A stretch of DNA of 64,000 bases from Limnanthes douglasii subsp. nivea (GCA_036936605.1 JAUPFV010000002.1:167719739-167783738); one strand, 5' to 3'. Shown: positions 8,979-20,894, counted from the stretch's first letter. The notes: a model not told the origin generated them from the sequence alone. A program made the numbers and translations.

Positions 8979-10950
8979 ATGAATCCTGAAAACAATCCAT
9001 CACTTCGATCAGCGATGGAGACGTTACGAGACGATTTACAAAGAAATGAAACCAGACCAGATGGATCTACTCTGATCCAAACGCAATCTGATATTGAGAT
9101 GCGCATGAACCAACTCTTGGATAAAATAAATATGCTAAACGAAAAGTACTAACAAAGAAAACAAGAAATTCACTCGGGCGAAGCTCAAATCCGAGGTGAG
9201 GCAAGTAAACGAGAAAATTGAGATGGGAAATCAGTCTGATCGATCTTGTACTAATCAGCACGTTAGGATCGAGCAGAAGAAAGTGCGCTTTGAAGCTCTG
9301 AAATAGCGTTATTCTTCTCGAAAAGGGAAAAAAGACAAACAAAAATATGTAGCCTCTAGTGATGAAGAGGTTGAAAGTTATGCTTCATGCTTTAAGAGGT
9401 ATAGGAGTTCTTCGAAGGAGGAACCAGAAAGGGAACAACCAAGGAAGCATAAGAAGGAACATAAATATAAAAGGAACAATATTTCTCCTTATTTGATGGA
9501 ATCTACTAGGTGTGAGAAGAACACGTCGAATCAATATGCTGAGACTGTTCAAAATTTGTATGCAGTCATGGGGACTGGGATCCGTATATGCAAGGTCTCA
9601 ATTGGAGGAACTCTCCGTTGACAAGTGAGATTCGATCTATAACGCTTCCGAAGCATTTTCAGAAATTTGATGGGGTGCAAGATCCAGATGACCACATCAA
9701 ACAATTCAAGAATTACCTGATGAATATTGAAGATGACGATCGGCTGGTATGTCAAGCTTTTTCATAAAATTTTAAAGGGAACAACATTAAAATGGTACAA
9801 CCGGATTTGGAGGAGATTTATTTCAAATTTCAAGGATTTCTACATTGCTTTTCAAAGGCAGTTTTGTTGGAAGTAAGGAGATGAGAGAGAACGTAGATAC
9901 GCTTATTCAGTGCAAACAAGTGCTTGGAGAGAAATTAAAGAATTACACAAAGAGGTTTGTTCTGACTAAGGTAAGTTTGGATAATTACGAAGATAATGTG
10001 GAAATGGAAGCTTTTCGCCAGGGTCTATTGCCAAGGGATTTGGCTAATGAAACGATCAAGAGGAGAGCTCGAACCTTTGGAGCATTGATGGCTCAGGTAG
10101 AGGATTAGATCAAGGTTGAAGATTCAACCATGGTCCGAGGAGGACCAGTTAGTACTCCAAAGAATTCGAGTCAGGTGGCCAATAACCAAGGGCAACCCTC
10201 GAATGGTAATCAAAAGTCACGTCCGAAGAATAATAATTTTCCACCTCGAGTTGGTGGATATTCAAATCATGCTCCATCCTATAATTACAACAGAATTATG
10301 TCGAATCACTGAATTTATGCCAGGATATTATGCGGACTGAATAGAAAGCGTTGCTGTAATTTTTGACAAAAACAAAAGCTTCATAAATTTTAGGAAGCCA
10401 GCTCCAATAATTAGGCCAAAGGAGGAGCGGAATAACAAATATTGCAGGTATCATGAGGACATCGAAAATGATACGAATGATTATATCTTATTGAAAAAAA
10501 AGTTCAAATCTTGATTGAAAATGGGAAGCTCTTGACTTATGTGAAGTCACAAGGGATCGGGTCGAAAACTCCACCATCAACTTCACAGTTGGTTAACCCA
10601 ACTGAACCATTTGAGAATTTAATGATTTTAGATTCGAAGGCTAAAGAATTTGATGTATCTTCGGAATATTTGGATAAGGATCCAAACAGGTTAATCTTGA
10701 AGGTTGTTGAAGAGCCGATAAAGAAATGGCATGCGCAAGACTTGTGTAAATGTTTTGAACCATTAGCTATTTTCGGAGGTGATTCAATGGCTAGCAACAC
10801 TGGTAGGTCGAGGAAGAGGAATGTTGTTAATTTGACGAGTCAAATTGAAGGGAAAATATCTACTCACTTATATGGAAAAAGACTATTCCTCATCTTATTC
10901 GATGAGGATGATATGCGGGGCACGGCGAGGCCGCATGAAGACGCGGTAGT
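8979..10950 (+). pseudogene. gag polyprotein of element D (broken)
   Basis: It keeps the ATG at 8979 (MNPENNPSLRSAMETL...) and reads 56 codons to a TAA at 9147-9149. Further frames include a charged region, ITLPKHF-like and DPDDHIKQFKNY blocks (9600-9720), a frame at 9845-10108 (LLPRDLANETIKRRARTF) and 10130-10312 (NSSQVANNQGQPSNGN). A zinc-knuckle-like block at about 10440 reads CRYHEDIENDTNDY, having lost the GH pair and the last Cys. The 188-residue frame at 10511-11077 carries the C-terminal part and continues into protease. Confidence 0.8.
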
Positions 10951-11480
10951 TATTGGTGCAAAATTGGCTAGTATTGAAATTCGACGTGTGCTTATAGACA
11001 CTGGCAGTTCATCAAACATACTCTTTAAAACGAATTATGATAGAATGCAGAATCCTCCTCAAATTTCTCAATCATAACGTACAATCATAGGGTTTACAGG
11101 AGTGACACCTCGTGTGATTGGGAAATTCCAAAGGGAAATGAGCTTGGGAAAATGACCTTTCAAGAAGAAGGTTCAAGTTTTTTTTGGTAGTGTACTATCC
11201 CACGAGCTATAACGATATTTTTCGAAGGTCTTGGGTTTCTAGAATGTATGGGGTTGTGTCGATTGTACACCAATGTTATAAATATGTGGTAGGGGTTCGT
11301 ATTGAAGTCGTTCGAAACAACCAGAAAGGAGCAAGAGAATGTTATGCCACTGCACTTCAGATCCGGGAATCCAGCAGTGGAGACTTGATGGATGAATAGC
11401 AGTCAGAGGGGTTAACCTCAGATTTAGAAGAAAAAGTTAACGATCTGAGGGAAACCCAAGGGTCTTTAATAGTATGTGAA
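10951..11480 (+). pseudogene. Aspartic protease region of element D
   Basis: The end of the 10511-11077 frame has PHEDAVVIGAKLAS and the intact active site LIDTGSSSNILF. A stop comes after ISQS at 11075-11077. A second frame at 11184-11399 (YNDIFRRSWVSRMYGVVSIV, ARECYATALQIRESS) is the protease-RT spacer also seen in element A at 4613-4816. Confidence 0.75.
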
Positions 11481-11539
11481 GAAATAGAGGAGTATACTTT
11501 TTCGGAAGGAAGAGTGCTTCGAATCGGAACCTTACAGAC

Positions 11540-12553
11540 CCTACTTTTACGTCAACAATTGCTATAATTTTTGTCTTTTAACTTGGACACTTTCGGTTGG
11601 AAGACGGAGGATGTGACAGGAGTACCAATCAAGGTGATTCTTCATAGTGTGACTATTGATCCGAAGGTAAAACCAGTAATTCAGAAAAGAAATGAATTCT
11701 CTTCGGAGAAGGCGGAAGCAATTGTTTCTAAGATGGATCGGTTATCAAGGTCGGACATATAAGGGAGTCATAGTATCTTTTATCGCCGGCAAATCTCGTA
11801 GTGGTAAAAAAGAAGAATGGGAAGTGGAGAATGTGTGTTGATTTTACACACTTGAATCGGGCGTGTCCTAAAGATCCATTTACTGTTCCTCGAATAGATC
11901 AACTGATTGATTCCACTTAGGGAAATAAAATACTAACATTCATAGATGCTTTTTCAAGATACAATCAGATTAAGATGGATCCAAAGGACCAAGAATGTTC
12001 GACCTTCATAACTGATAGAGGGTTGCATTGCTATAAGGTTATGCCCTTTGGATTTAAAAACGCTAGAGCCACTTAATTATCAAATATTAATGAATAAATC
12101 TTTTGCCACCTAGATTGGAAAAACTATGGAGGTGTATATAGATGATATGGTGGTAAAACCTTTGAAGGATGATGCGCATCTGGAGGATTTAGAGGAAATA
12201 TTTTTGAATTTAAGGGCAATCAGACTAAAGCTTAATCTTGAGAAGCACGCCTTCGGAGTGCGATCAGGGAAGTTCTTGGGTTATGTTATCAGTAAAAAAT
12301 GACTAGAAGTTGACCCGAAACAATTGAAGGCTCTAATAGCAATGAATTCGCCTCGATCTGTTAAAGAAGTGCAAATTTTGACAGGAAGGTTAGCAGCACT
12401 TAACCGATTTATTTCTAGATTTTCTGAAAAATGCTTTCTTTTCTTTCAAAATTTGCAAGGACTAAATAGATTTGAATGGACATCGGAGTGTGAGGAAGAT
12501 TTTACAAGCATACAAAACTTGTTATCATCACTAGAGATTTTATCAAAACCTTG
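11540..12553 (+). pseudogene. Reverse transcriptase of element D (broken)
   Basis: Blocks appear in several frames: LDTFGWKTEDVTGVP (11571-11762), KWRMCVDFTHLNRACPKDPF (about 11823-11880), FIDAFSRYNQIKMD (about 11940), VMPFGFKNARAT, and YIDDMVVKPLKDDAH (about 12136-12180). The frame 12324-12554 (SPRSVKEVQILTGRLAALN, RFISRFSEK) is the linker to RNase H. Stops at 11761, 11920 and elsewhere, and an insertion near 12075, break it. Confidence 0.8.
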
Positions 12554-12940
12554 AAGTGGAGAAAATATTTTTCGTACATTGCGGTATCAGATATTGCGTT
12601 AAGTGCGGTGCTGATATATGAAGATTCAGGTATTCCGAAGCCAGTGTACTACATCAGAAAAAGTCTACTGGCAGCAGAAAAAAGGTATTTGAAGCTGGAG
12701 AAATTAGTATTAGCATTGGTAATTGCTGCTAGGAAAATTCGCCCCTATTTTCAAGCTCATACTATCGAAGTCCAAAGTTCGTTCCCTTTAAAAATCAATT
12801 TTGCAACGACCTGATATTTTGGGGAGGATGACCAAGTGGTCAGTGGAGTTATGAAATTATGATATTTTGTTCACACCTCGAACTGTAATTAAAGCTTAAG
12901 CGTTGGCAGACTTTTTCGTTGAACTTCATTCGAACAGATT
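12554..12940 (+). pseudogene. First RNase H of element D (broken)
   Basis: The frame 12551-12814 reads YFSYIAVSDIALSAVLI, PVYYIRKSLLAAEKRYLKLE and ARKIRPYFQAHTIEVQ, the usual gypsy RNase H series, then shifts frame at about 12790. The downstream end (TKWSVEL, ILFTPRTVIKA) is broken by stops. Confidence 0.75.
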
Positions 12941-13167
12941 AGATATGGAAGAAAGCAAACATGTTGCACTAGTGAATTTGAGGAGGGTCGTTAGAACAGA
13001 TAAAGGGTCTAGTATTTCAGGTTGCACTGTTGGGGTTCAACTAATAGTTCCAACTTGAGAAACAATGATTCAATCCATCAAATTTGGTTTTCACACTTTG
13101 AATAATGAAGCTGCATACGAAGCTGCTTTAGTAGGTTTGAGGATGGCAAAAATATGTGGAGCAACTT
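12941..13167 (+). pseudogene. Second RNase H of element D, truncated
   Basis: Starts with VNLRRVVRTDKGSSISGC (first Asp region) and SIKFGFHTLNNEAAYEAALVGLRMAKICGAT, matching element E at 15834-15560. It ends abruptly at about 13167, the junction with antisense-gene copy 5. The last two catalytic positions are missing. Confidence 0.75.
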
Positions 13168-13470
13168 GAGATAACCAAACTGAAGGGCGATTTTGAGAAA
13201 TAAAAAGCTACTGTTGTTGCTGATGCAGAAGCTGAATGTTCCAAAGACATGTTGGCTGCCATTAGCAATGGCAAAGAAGAGACAACCATCACTCTTCTTC
13301 GAGAGCTTCATGCAACTTATCGAAAAGTTAATCTCTCAAGTTTTTGGAACGATATTCCCATCAAACGGGTCCAAATGAATCCTTCGATCCTATTCCAGAC
13401 AACTCATCATCAGAAGAGGAGTCATCCAAGGAAGAGTCGTCCGAATTTGTTTTATTGTTCTTTAATTTTT
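13168..13470 (+). pseudogene. Tat-element antisense gene, copy 5 (C-terminal end)
   Basis: On the plus strand this matches the end of copy 4 (46570-46869): AEAECSKDMLAAISNGKEE is parallel to AEDESAKDMLVAIKNG, followed by TITLLRELHATYRKVNLSSF and a Ser/Glu-rich tail (SSSEEESSKEESS). A frameshift lies near 13370. It is antisense to the pol of element E, its parent. The rest of the gene, the promoter and the 3' LTR of E were lost at the D/E junction. Confidence 0.7.
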
Positions 13471-14064
13471 TGTTATCCCTGTTGTACTTGTCAAACTCGA
13501 ATCTTGCTTATTGCACTTCATCAAATTAATCTATTTGACGAATGTTTGTTTATTTCTCATCTATCATCATTATGAATTATTCGATGTTAACAATCCTGAA
13601 ATAATTGTAATAATTTTTAAACATAATTCCTTAAATATGATAATGCACTTCGAAATCCACGAGACATAACTGTAAATAACTTAATACAAATTTCAAATAT
13701 ACTACCTCGAATACCATAGTTCATTTGTTGGACATTACACTTAAAGAAAATCACAATGCATATGGCGAGCGTCACACTTCAAAAAATCACAGTGTATTTA
13801 TTATACTTAGCACTTGGAATATGATTGTTTCTTGAAAAGTGTAATAAACACTTCAGAACATTCTACTCTTAACCAACCTCAAAGACGATCAGTCTTTGAT
13901 AAGTTGTGAAGATAGTTTTCAATAAATACTTGTAAACAACCATTGGCCAAAAATGCATTTTATTGATAATATTGAATATGTACATAGCGCCTCGTTAAAA
14001 CCTTACTGGGCCAACAAGGTAGGAAAGAGTGCGCCATTCAATAGTAAAAAATAAAAAGATAAAT
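13471..14064 (-). other. Spacer between pol and antisense gene of element E
   Basis: No coding region. The stretch corresponds to 46870-47474 in element C: both contain AACCTCAAAGA-GATCAGTCTTTGAT, TTGTAAACAACCATTGGCC and CCTCGTTAAAACCTT (13990-14004). In E the tandem repeats seen in C (47095-47228) are degenerate, leaving scattered 'cacttcgaa' and 'tcaaatat' words at 13640-13800. The spacer would be the shared 3' end of two converging transcripts. Confidence 0.55.
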
Positions 14065-15250
14065 CTATTCCCAATATAGCTTCAAATGTTGTATAGTCCA
14101 CCGGTGTTGAAGCCTCCTCCCTTGAAAATCACAAAGGCGATAAGACCCTGGTTTTATCCTCTCAACAACCATATAAGGCCATTCCCAATTCGAAATCATT
14201 TTTCCAAAGCTCTTCTCCTTTGTATGCAAGAATACTTTTCTCAACACTTTATCGCCTTCTTTAAATTCTCTTCTTTTGACCTTCGAATCATATATGTTCC
14301 TCATAAGAGTCTGATAATGGATTATATTTAAATGAGCTCGAACTCTTTTCTCCTCAATCAAATCTAAATTCGCCCTTTTAGCTTCATCATTGGATCTTTC
14401 AAAATATTGATTTATTCTAAAAGATGACATCGTAGATTCTATGGGGCTAACTGCATCCATTCCATATGCTAAGGCAAAAGGAGTTTCTTCTGTAGCTTCC
14501 CCAGAGTTATCCGATAAGCCCAAAACACCTCTTTTAAATAATTTGTCCATTTCCCTACTGCCCCTATCAAGTTTTTCTTCAAGCCATCTAAAATTATTCT
14601 GCTTGTCACTTCATTTGTCCATTGGCTTGAGGATGAAAAGACGTCGAAAAACATTACTGAATTCGTTTCGACATACAAAATGAAGCCATTTTTTTATTAT
14701 TAAACTGAGGGCCATTGTCTGTTGTAATTCTTCGAGGAAGTCCAAAACGACAACAAATACTATTCACAATAAACTTGATCACATCTTTTGCCTTTGTTCC
14801 AGATAGTGGTTTTGCCTCAACCTATTTTGTAAAACAATTCATTACTACAATTATCATTTTCCTTGCTCCAGAAGCCATCGGCAAAGGCCCCAGCAGATCA
14901 ATCCCCCATCTATCAAATGGTATAGCCTCGGTTATAGACATAAGTGGTACTTTTGGTCTATGAATAGCATTAACAAATCTTTGACAAGTATCACAACTTT
15001 GAACTAAAGTTTTAGCATCATTCATGATTGTAGACCAATATAATCCCACAAGTAAAACTCATCGTGATAAAGCTTTAAAGCCGCAATGAGCTGCCCTTCT
15101 CCATCATGCAATTCTGATAACACCTCCTATGATTCTTGTTTGTCTAAACATCGTAACAATGCCCTTCTTAATGCCTTTTTATACAAAATTACATCTAACA
15201 CTATATCTGAAGGCTTTACCTCTCAACTATTTGGCCAACCTCGTATAATC
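14065..15250 (-). pseudogene. Integrase of element E (broken)
   Basis: Frames at 15049-14822, 14678-14469 and 14550-14065 together cover an integrase. The zinc-binding CDTCQRFVN precedes DRWGIDLLGPLPMASG (first Asp). RITTDNGPQFNNK at about 14730-14690 retains the second Asp. The GQVE-type block at about 14620 is disrupted. The C-terminal frame of 161 residues has ETPFALAYGMDAVSP, FKEGDKVLRKVFL, NWEWPYMVVERIKPGSYRL and HLKLYWE, then a stop at 14065, which is the natural end of pol. Confidence 0.8.
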
Positions 15251-15300
15251 AGGTAATGTTGCTTGAGTAAAACAATTAATACTATATATTCGCCAATTTC

Positions 15301-15834
15301 TTAGATTGCATCGGATATGACAAAGAACTCCTCTATACATTTGCACTGACTAGATTGAGTAATCAGGGGATTTTCTTGTAGCATAATACAAAAGTATTCC
15401 TCCTTATAAGCAATATTTTCTAAAGAATTAGCCACCATGTTACTTCCTCGACCAATATATTCAACAATAGCATTATCGAATAGCAGCATTAAACTCCGAA
15501 GTTCCCGAAGATATAAAATCAAACGGTCCTTTTTTGCCTCGGATAATCCAGATACCTGATTTGCTAACAACTCAGAATCCGTTTCCAAGTGTACTGAAGT
15601 TGCTCCACATATTTTTTCCAATCGTAAACCTGCAAAATCAGTTTCATATTCACCTTCATTATTTGAAACGTGAAAACCAAATTTGATAGATCGAATCATC
15701 GTTTCTCCAATTGGAGATATTAAATAAACCCCAACATTGCATCCTGAAACACTAGACCCTCCATCTGTTCGAACAATCCACCTCAAATTTACTAGTAGAT
15801 TATCTTTACTTTCTCCCATATCCGATCTACTCAA
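15301..15834 (-). pseudogene. Second RNase H (aRNH type) of element E
   Basis: A 177-residue open frame and the best example of this domain here. It shows RTDGGSSVSGC (first Asp), SNNEGEYETDFAGLRL (Glu), LETDSELLANQVSG (Asp) and GRGSNMVANSLENIAY, where the usual last Asp (VADSL) is Asn. Family knowledge: Tat elements carry this additional RNase H between the gypsy RNase H and integrase. Confidence 0.8.
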
Positions 15835-16330
15835 ATGGAATTAAACAAAAAAATCTGCCAATGCTTGGGCTTTAATTGCTGTTCGAGGTGTGAAAAAAAT
15901 ATTATAATCCCCAACTTCACTGACCACTGGGTCATTCCCCCAAAAATATCAGGTCATTGTAAAACATTTTTCAAAGTAATGAAGTTCGGACTTCAATAGT
16001 GTGAGGTGGAAAATAGGGGTGCATTTTCCTAGCAGCAATCACCAATGCTAACGCTAACTTTTCCAATTTCAAATACCTCTTTTCTGCTGCCACTAGACTT
16101 TTACTAATATAGTACATTGGCCTCAGAATACATAAATCTTCATTTATCAACACCCCGCTTAGTGCAAAATCTGATACCGCAATGTACAAAAAGAGCTTTT
16201 TTCCACTTCGAGGTTTTGACAATATTTCTGGTGATAATAACAATTTTTTTATATTTTTGAATGCTGCCTCACACTCCGGTGTCCATTCAAATCTGTTTGG
16301 TCCTCGTAAAACTTAAAAGAAAGGAAAGTA
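15835..16330 (-). pseudogene. First RNase H of element E (broken)
   Basis: The frame 16243-15971 has KKLFLYIAVSDFALSGVLI, YYISKSLVAAEKRYLKLEKL and ARKMHPYFPPHTIEVRT. It then shifts, and the C-terminal part (PAISGGMTQWSVKLGDYNI-like) continues in broken frame to about 15840. The fold and order match elements A, C and D. Confidence 0.75.
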
Positions 16331-17200
16331 TTTGTTAGAAAATCTAGAAATAAATCGATTAAGTGTTGTTAACCTTCTTGTCTGAATTTGCACTTCTTTA
16401 ATAGATCGAGGCGAATTCATTGCTATCAGGGATTTCAAATGTCCCAAAAAATTTCTTAACCGAACTCCGAATATGCACTTTTCAGGATTTAGCTTTAACT
16501 TCATTACCCTTAAATTCAAAAATGTTTATGTTAAATCCTCAAGATGCACACCGTCCTTCAAACTGTTTACCACCATATCGTCTATATACACCTCCATATT
16601 TTTTCCGATTTGAGTGGAAAAAGTTTTAATCATCAACCTTATAGCAATGAAACCCTCTATAAGTTATGAAGGTCGAACATTCTTGATCTTTTTGATCCAT
16701 CTGAATTTGATTCATCCTGCAAAAGCATCCATGAATGCTAGTAATCTATTTCCTCAGATAGAATCAATCAGTTGATCTATTCAAGGAACATGAAATGGAT
16801 CTTTAGGACAGGCTCGATTCAAGTCTGTAAAATCCACACACATTCTCCACTTTCCATTATTTTTTTTCCACTACCGGATTTGCCGTCCACAAAGGATATT
16901 GTGACTCCCTTATGTGTCCGACCCTGGATAACCGGTCCACCTCAGAAACGATTTCTTCTACCTTCATTGAAGAGAATGCTCTTCTTTTCTGAATCAATGG
17001 TTTCACCTTCAGATCAATAGCCAATCTATGACGAATCACCTCGATTGGTACTCCTGTTACACCCTTTGTTTTCCAAGCGAAAACGTCCAAGTTAAAAGAT
17101 AAAAATTCCACCAGTTGTTGACGTAAAAGTGGGGTCAGTAAGGTTCCGATTCGAAACACTTTTCCTTCCGAAAAAGTAAACTCCTCTATTTCCTAACTTA
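16331..17200 (-). pseudogene. Reverse transcriptase of element E (broken)
   Basis: The frame 17159-16857 begins the domain (LSFNLDVFAWKTKGVTGVP, FSSMKVEEIVSEVDRLSRVG, RESQYPLWTANPVVEKK). Downstream, CVDFTDLNRACPKDPF (about 16845-16795), a FMDAFAG-like block and a YIDDMVVNSLKDGVH-like block (about 16595-16550) are readable. The frame 16519-16313 gives the RNase H linker. Frameshifts near 16860, 16630 and 16440 break it. Confidence 0.8.
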
Positions 17201-17329
17201 CTATTAAAGACCTTGGGTTTCCCTCGGATTGTCAACTCTTACTTTAGCATCCAAGGTTAACCCCTCTGATTTCTATTCATACTTAAACATTAGTGAACTG
17301 TTAATACAACCCCATACATTCTAGAAATC

Positions 17330-17838
17330 CATGACCTTCCAAAACTAGCATTGTAACTCGTGCGGTAGTCCACCACCACAAAAAACACATGGACCTTCTT
17401 CTTGAACGGTTCTTTTCCCAAACTCACTTCTCCCTCGAATTCCCCAATCACGCGAGCTATTACGTCGGTAAATCCTATAATTGTTCGTTATGATTGAGAA
17501 ATTCGAGGTGGATTTTTCATTCTATCATAAGTTGATTTAAAAAGGACATTAGTAGAACTATCAGTGTCAATGGGCACATGCCGAATTTCGATGTCAGCCC
17601 CCTCTACACCGAAAACCACTGCGTCTTCATACCGCCCTACTATTCCCCGCAGATCATCCTCATCGAATAGGATGAAAGGAATACCCTTTTTTCCATATAA
17701 GTGTGTGGACATTTTCCCTTTAATTTGAGTTGTCAAATTGACAACATGCCTTTTACTTGAACTATCGGAGTTGCCTGTCATTGAATCGCCTCCAAAAATG
17801 GCTAATGACTCGAAAAAATGACATAGATCTGGCACACA
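17330..17838 (-). pseudogene. Protease and end of gag of element E
   Basis: The 115-residue frame 17835-17488 covers the end of gag (LCHFFESLAIFGGDSM) and the protease, whose active site reads PIDTDSSTNVLF, with Gly of the DTG motif changed to Asp. That change alone should abolish activity. The frame is cut on its N-terminal side by the hAT-like insertion at 17839. Confidence 0.75.
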
Positions 17839-18601
17839 CAGTGGCCTAGCCAGGATTTAAACCCTATGGTGTCCTGGTTATTGTCCAAAAAATATTTCTT
17901 ATAGTGTCCTGGTTATTGTCCAAAAACATATTTCTTTTGTAGTGAAAGTTGTAAAATGTTGTTGTAAAATATCTTCATTTTACATCTATATAAAAGTTGT
18001 TTATTTGTTTAAGTGAGTTTTACATATTATTTTTGTCAACACTTTGAAGTACTATTATAACATAAGAAAGTAGAATTTGACTAATAGATGTATTGATTAT
18101 GACATCTATTATTAGTGAACTCGAGAGGCTCTGTTGTTACGATTTGATTGGGTTTTAGTTTGAGCTTTTTCGCAGTATATATATATACTAATAGATGTAT
18201 TGATTAGGAGTGTTAGTGAACTCGAGAATCTATGTTGTTACGGTTTGATTCGTAAAACAAAATAAAAAAAATTATAATTTATACAGGTCTATTTGTTTCG
18301 AAATTGAACTCTACAGACCTCTATCTTAAGAAAAAGTATAGATCAACCAATGGTAATCTTCGTAAATATGTGAATAGTAATATAAGACATGTAGCAAAGC
18401 TTCAATTTTGAGAATTAATAACATAGAGCCATAATAAATACCTTAGCGTTAGCTTTTAGTTAGATTTTTCTAATTATAGTAAAAGAACAATTGTTCTAAA
18501 AAAATTGTATCTCGTAGTTAGGAGACGACGACAGAGGAATCAACCCACTTGCTGATCAAATTTATATAAATTTATATTTTTTTTGAGTCAACATATTTAT
18601 A

Positions 18602-18673
<72 letters not shown>

Positions 18674-19007
18674 TTTTAATTAAAATATTTATTTATAGTA
18701 AAATAATATAAATGCGTAATATATCTATAATAAAAAATAAATGATAGGCTAACATTATAATAATATTGATATTTTATTATACATATCTATATATATAATA
18801 AAATAAATAATAAGAATTTAATGATATAATAAAATAAGTAATAATAATTTAATTTAACTAAAAAATGAAAAGGCCTAATTCCAAGTCTGTGGATTCATGA
18901 CCAACAACTTTGCCAACTAGACTGAAACATAAATTTTGGTTCATGTATTAAACATATTATTTATCCAGCTAGGTGGGTTCCTGGGACCCCACCTGGCTCC
19001 GCCTATG
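17839..19007. mobile_element. hAT-like non-autonomous DNA transposon inserted in gag of element E
   Basis: The insert starts CAGTGGCCTAGCCAGG and ends CCTGGCTCCGCCTATG, giving imperfect terminal inverted repeats of about 16 bp of the type CA--GGCGGAGCCAGG. It is flanked by 8 bp on each side (GGCACACA at 17831-17838, GGCCACAC at 19008-19015) that match apart from a one-base shift, fitting the 8-bp duplication of hAT elements. The 1,169-bp interior has no transposase frame. It contains a (TA)n tract and two direct copies of a ~70-bp segment (about 18080-18150 and 18188-18256, sharing GTGAACTCGAGA). Confidence 0.7.
18606..18668. repeat. (TA)n microsatellite
   Basis: About 31 uninterrupted TA dinucleotides inside the hAT-like element. 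It is a low-complexity tract able to form hairpins, with no coding meaning. Confidence 0.95.
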
Positions 19008-20894
19008 GGCCACACCCCTTTTTATTGGCTCTTCAATTTCCATCAAAAGCAACATGTTCGGATCCTTATTCACATATTCTGATGAGGCATCAAATTCTTC
19101 AGCCTTCGAATCTAGAATCATTAAATTCTTAGTTGGCGCAGCTGTATTAACGTCTGAAGTTGACGCTATATTTTTTAAACTGCTCCCTTATGACTTCACA
19201 TAAGTCAAGAGCTTCCCATATTTGATCAAGATCTAAGCCTCCTTTTTCAGCGCAATACAATCATTGGTATCATGTCCAATGTCTTCATGATATCTTCAGT
19301 ATTTATTATTCTACTCCTCCCTTGTTCTACTTATTGGATCTGGCTTCCTAAAATTTACGAAGCTTTTGTTATTGTCGAAGCTTGCAGCCACATTGTCTGT
19401 CAAATCAGCATAATATTCTAGCCTAACCCATTGATTTGGCCTTCGCCTGTTATAGTTATAAGATGGAGCATGATTTAATTATCCACTAATCTGAGGTGGC
19501 AAGTTGTTGTTCTTCTGACGTGTTTGTTGATTACGATTCGAGGGTTGTCCTTGGTTATTGGCCACCTGACTCGAACTCTTTGGAGTACTAAACGGTCCTC
19601 CTCGAACCCTGGTTGACTTCTTAATCTGATCCTCTACTTGAGCCAACAATACTTCAAAAGTTAAAGCTCTCCTCTTTGTAGTTTCATTGGCCAGATCCAT
19701 TGGCAATAGACCCTGGCGAAAAGCTTCCATCATCATATTTTCTTTGCAATTGTCCAACCTTGCTTTAGTCAAAACGAACCTCTTCGTATAATTCTTAAAT
19801 TTTTCTTCAGCTGCCTGCTTGCACTGGATAATTGTATCCCCATTCGTCTCATTTTATTACCCCCACAAACTACCTTCGAAAAGCAGTGTAAAAATCCATG
19901 AAATTTGAGATGGATCCCCTTGGAACCCGGTTATACCAATTTAAGGTCGTTTTTTTAAAAGTCTGCGAAAATGCACGACACACCAACCGGACGTCATCTT
20001 AAAAATTCATCATGTAGTTCTTAAATTTTTTGATGTGGTCATCGGGATCGTTATGGATCGAATATCACTTGTCAATGGAGAGTTCCTCCAATCGATACCC
20101 TGCACAAACTGATCATTAGTTCATATTACCACGTACAAATTTCGATCAGGTTCAGCATACTAATTTGAAGTGTTCCATTCACAGCACGTAGAACGGGGAA
20201 GTTTTCCCTTTTAGATTTATGTTCCTTTTTATGCTTCCCCAGTTATTCTCTTTCCGGTTCCTCTTTTGAAATACTCCTATATCTCTTAAATCCTGAAGCA
20301 AAGCTTTCTACCTCTTCATTACTAGAGGTTACATATTTTTGCTTGTCTTTTTTCCCTTTGCGAGAGGAATAACGCTCTTTAGGAGATTCGAAACGCGCTT
20401 TTTTATGTTCACTTGTAGCATGTCGATCAGCATAGGATCGATCAGATTGATCTCCCATATCATCTTTCTCGTTTTCTTGTCTCAGCTCAGATTTGAGCTT
20501 CTGCCTCTTTATCATTAGAGGTTACATACTTTTACTTGTCATTTTTCCCTTTGCGAGAGTAATAACGCTCTTTAGGAGATTCGAAGCGCGCTTTTTATGT
20601 TCATTTCTAGCATGTCGATCAGCACATGATCGATCAAATTGATCTCCCATATCATCTTTCTCGTTTTCTTGTCTCACCTCGGATTTGAGCTTCACCGAGT
20701 GAATTTCTTGTTTTTTTTCTTCATATTTTTCATTAAACGTATTTATTTTGTCTAAAAGTTAATTCATATGCATCTCAATGTCTGATTGAGTTTGGATCAG
20801 AGTTGATCCATCCAGCCTGTTTTCATTTCTTTGCAGATCGTCTATTAATGTCTCCATCACTGATCGAATTGACAGATTATTTTCGAGATTCATT
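19008..20894 (-). pseudogene. gag polyprotein of element E (broken)
   Basis: The start ATG is at 20894 (MNLENNLSIRSVMETL...), matching 8979 and 41952. An in-frame stop comes early (MHMN-stop-LLDK, about 20760). The frame 20515-20243 holds the charged N-terminal part, the capsid core follows in pieces at 20150-19800, and the frame 19772-19479 has LLPMDLANETTKRRALTFEV and NSSQVANNQGQPSN-like text. A 193-bp tandem duplication lies in its N-terminal half. The C-terminal part is separated by the hAT-like insertion. Confidence 0.8.
20310..20695 (-). repeat. 193-bp tandem duplication in gag of element E
   Basis: Two adjacent copies of about 193 bp, roughly 20310-20502 and 20503-20695, share AGAGGTTACAT, CCCTTTGCGAGAG, AACGCTCTTTAGGAGATTCG and GATCTCCCATATCATCTTTC in the same order. 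Equivalent regions of elements A, D and I have one copy. The copies differ at several sites, so the duplication is not recent. Confidence 0.8.

Larger units (their letters stand above)
8850..13167 (+). mobile_element. Tat-lineage Ty3/gypsy retrotransposon D (truncated at both ends)
   Basis: Only the last 30 or so bases of the 5' LTR remain (about 8850-8882, with AGACAACTTTTAGCAATTGA as in element I), followed by the primer binding site, gag, protease, reverse transcriptase, RNase H and the beginning of the second RNase H. At about 13167 coding stops and plus-strand antisense-gene sequence (copy 5) belonging to element E begins. No integrase or 3' LTR is present. Confidence 0.8.

Noticed and set aside
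18606..18668. TA run as a TATA promoter
   Set aside because: Simple microsatellite inside a transposon, with no gene positioned to use it.
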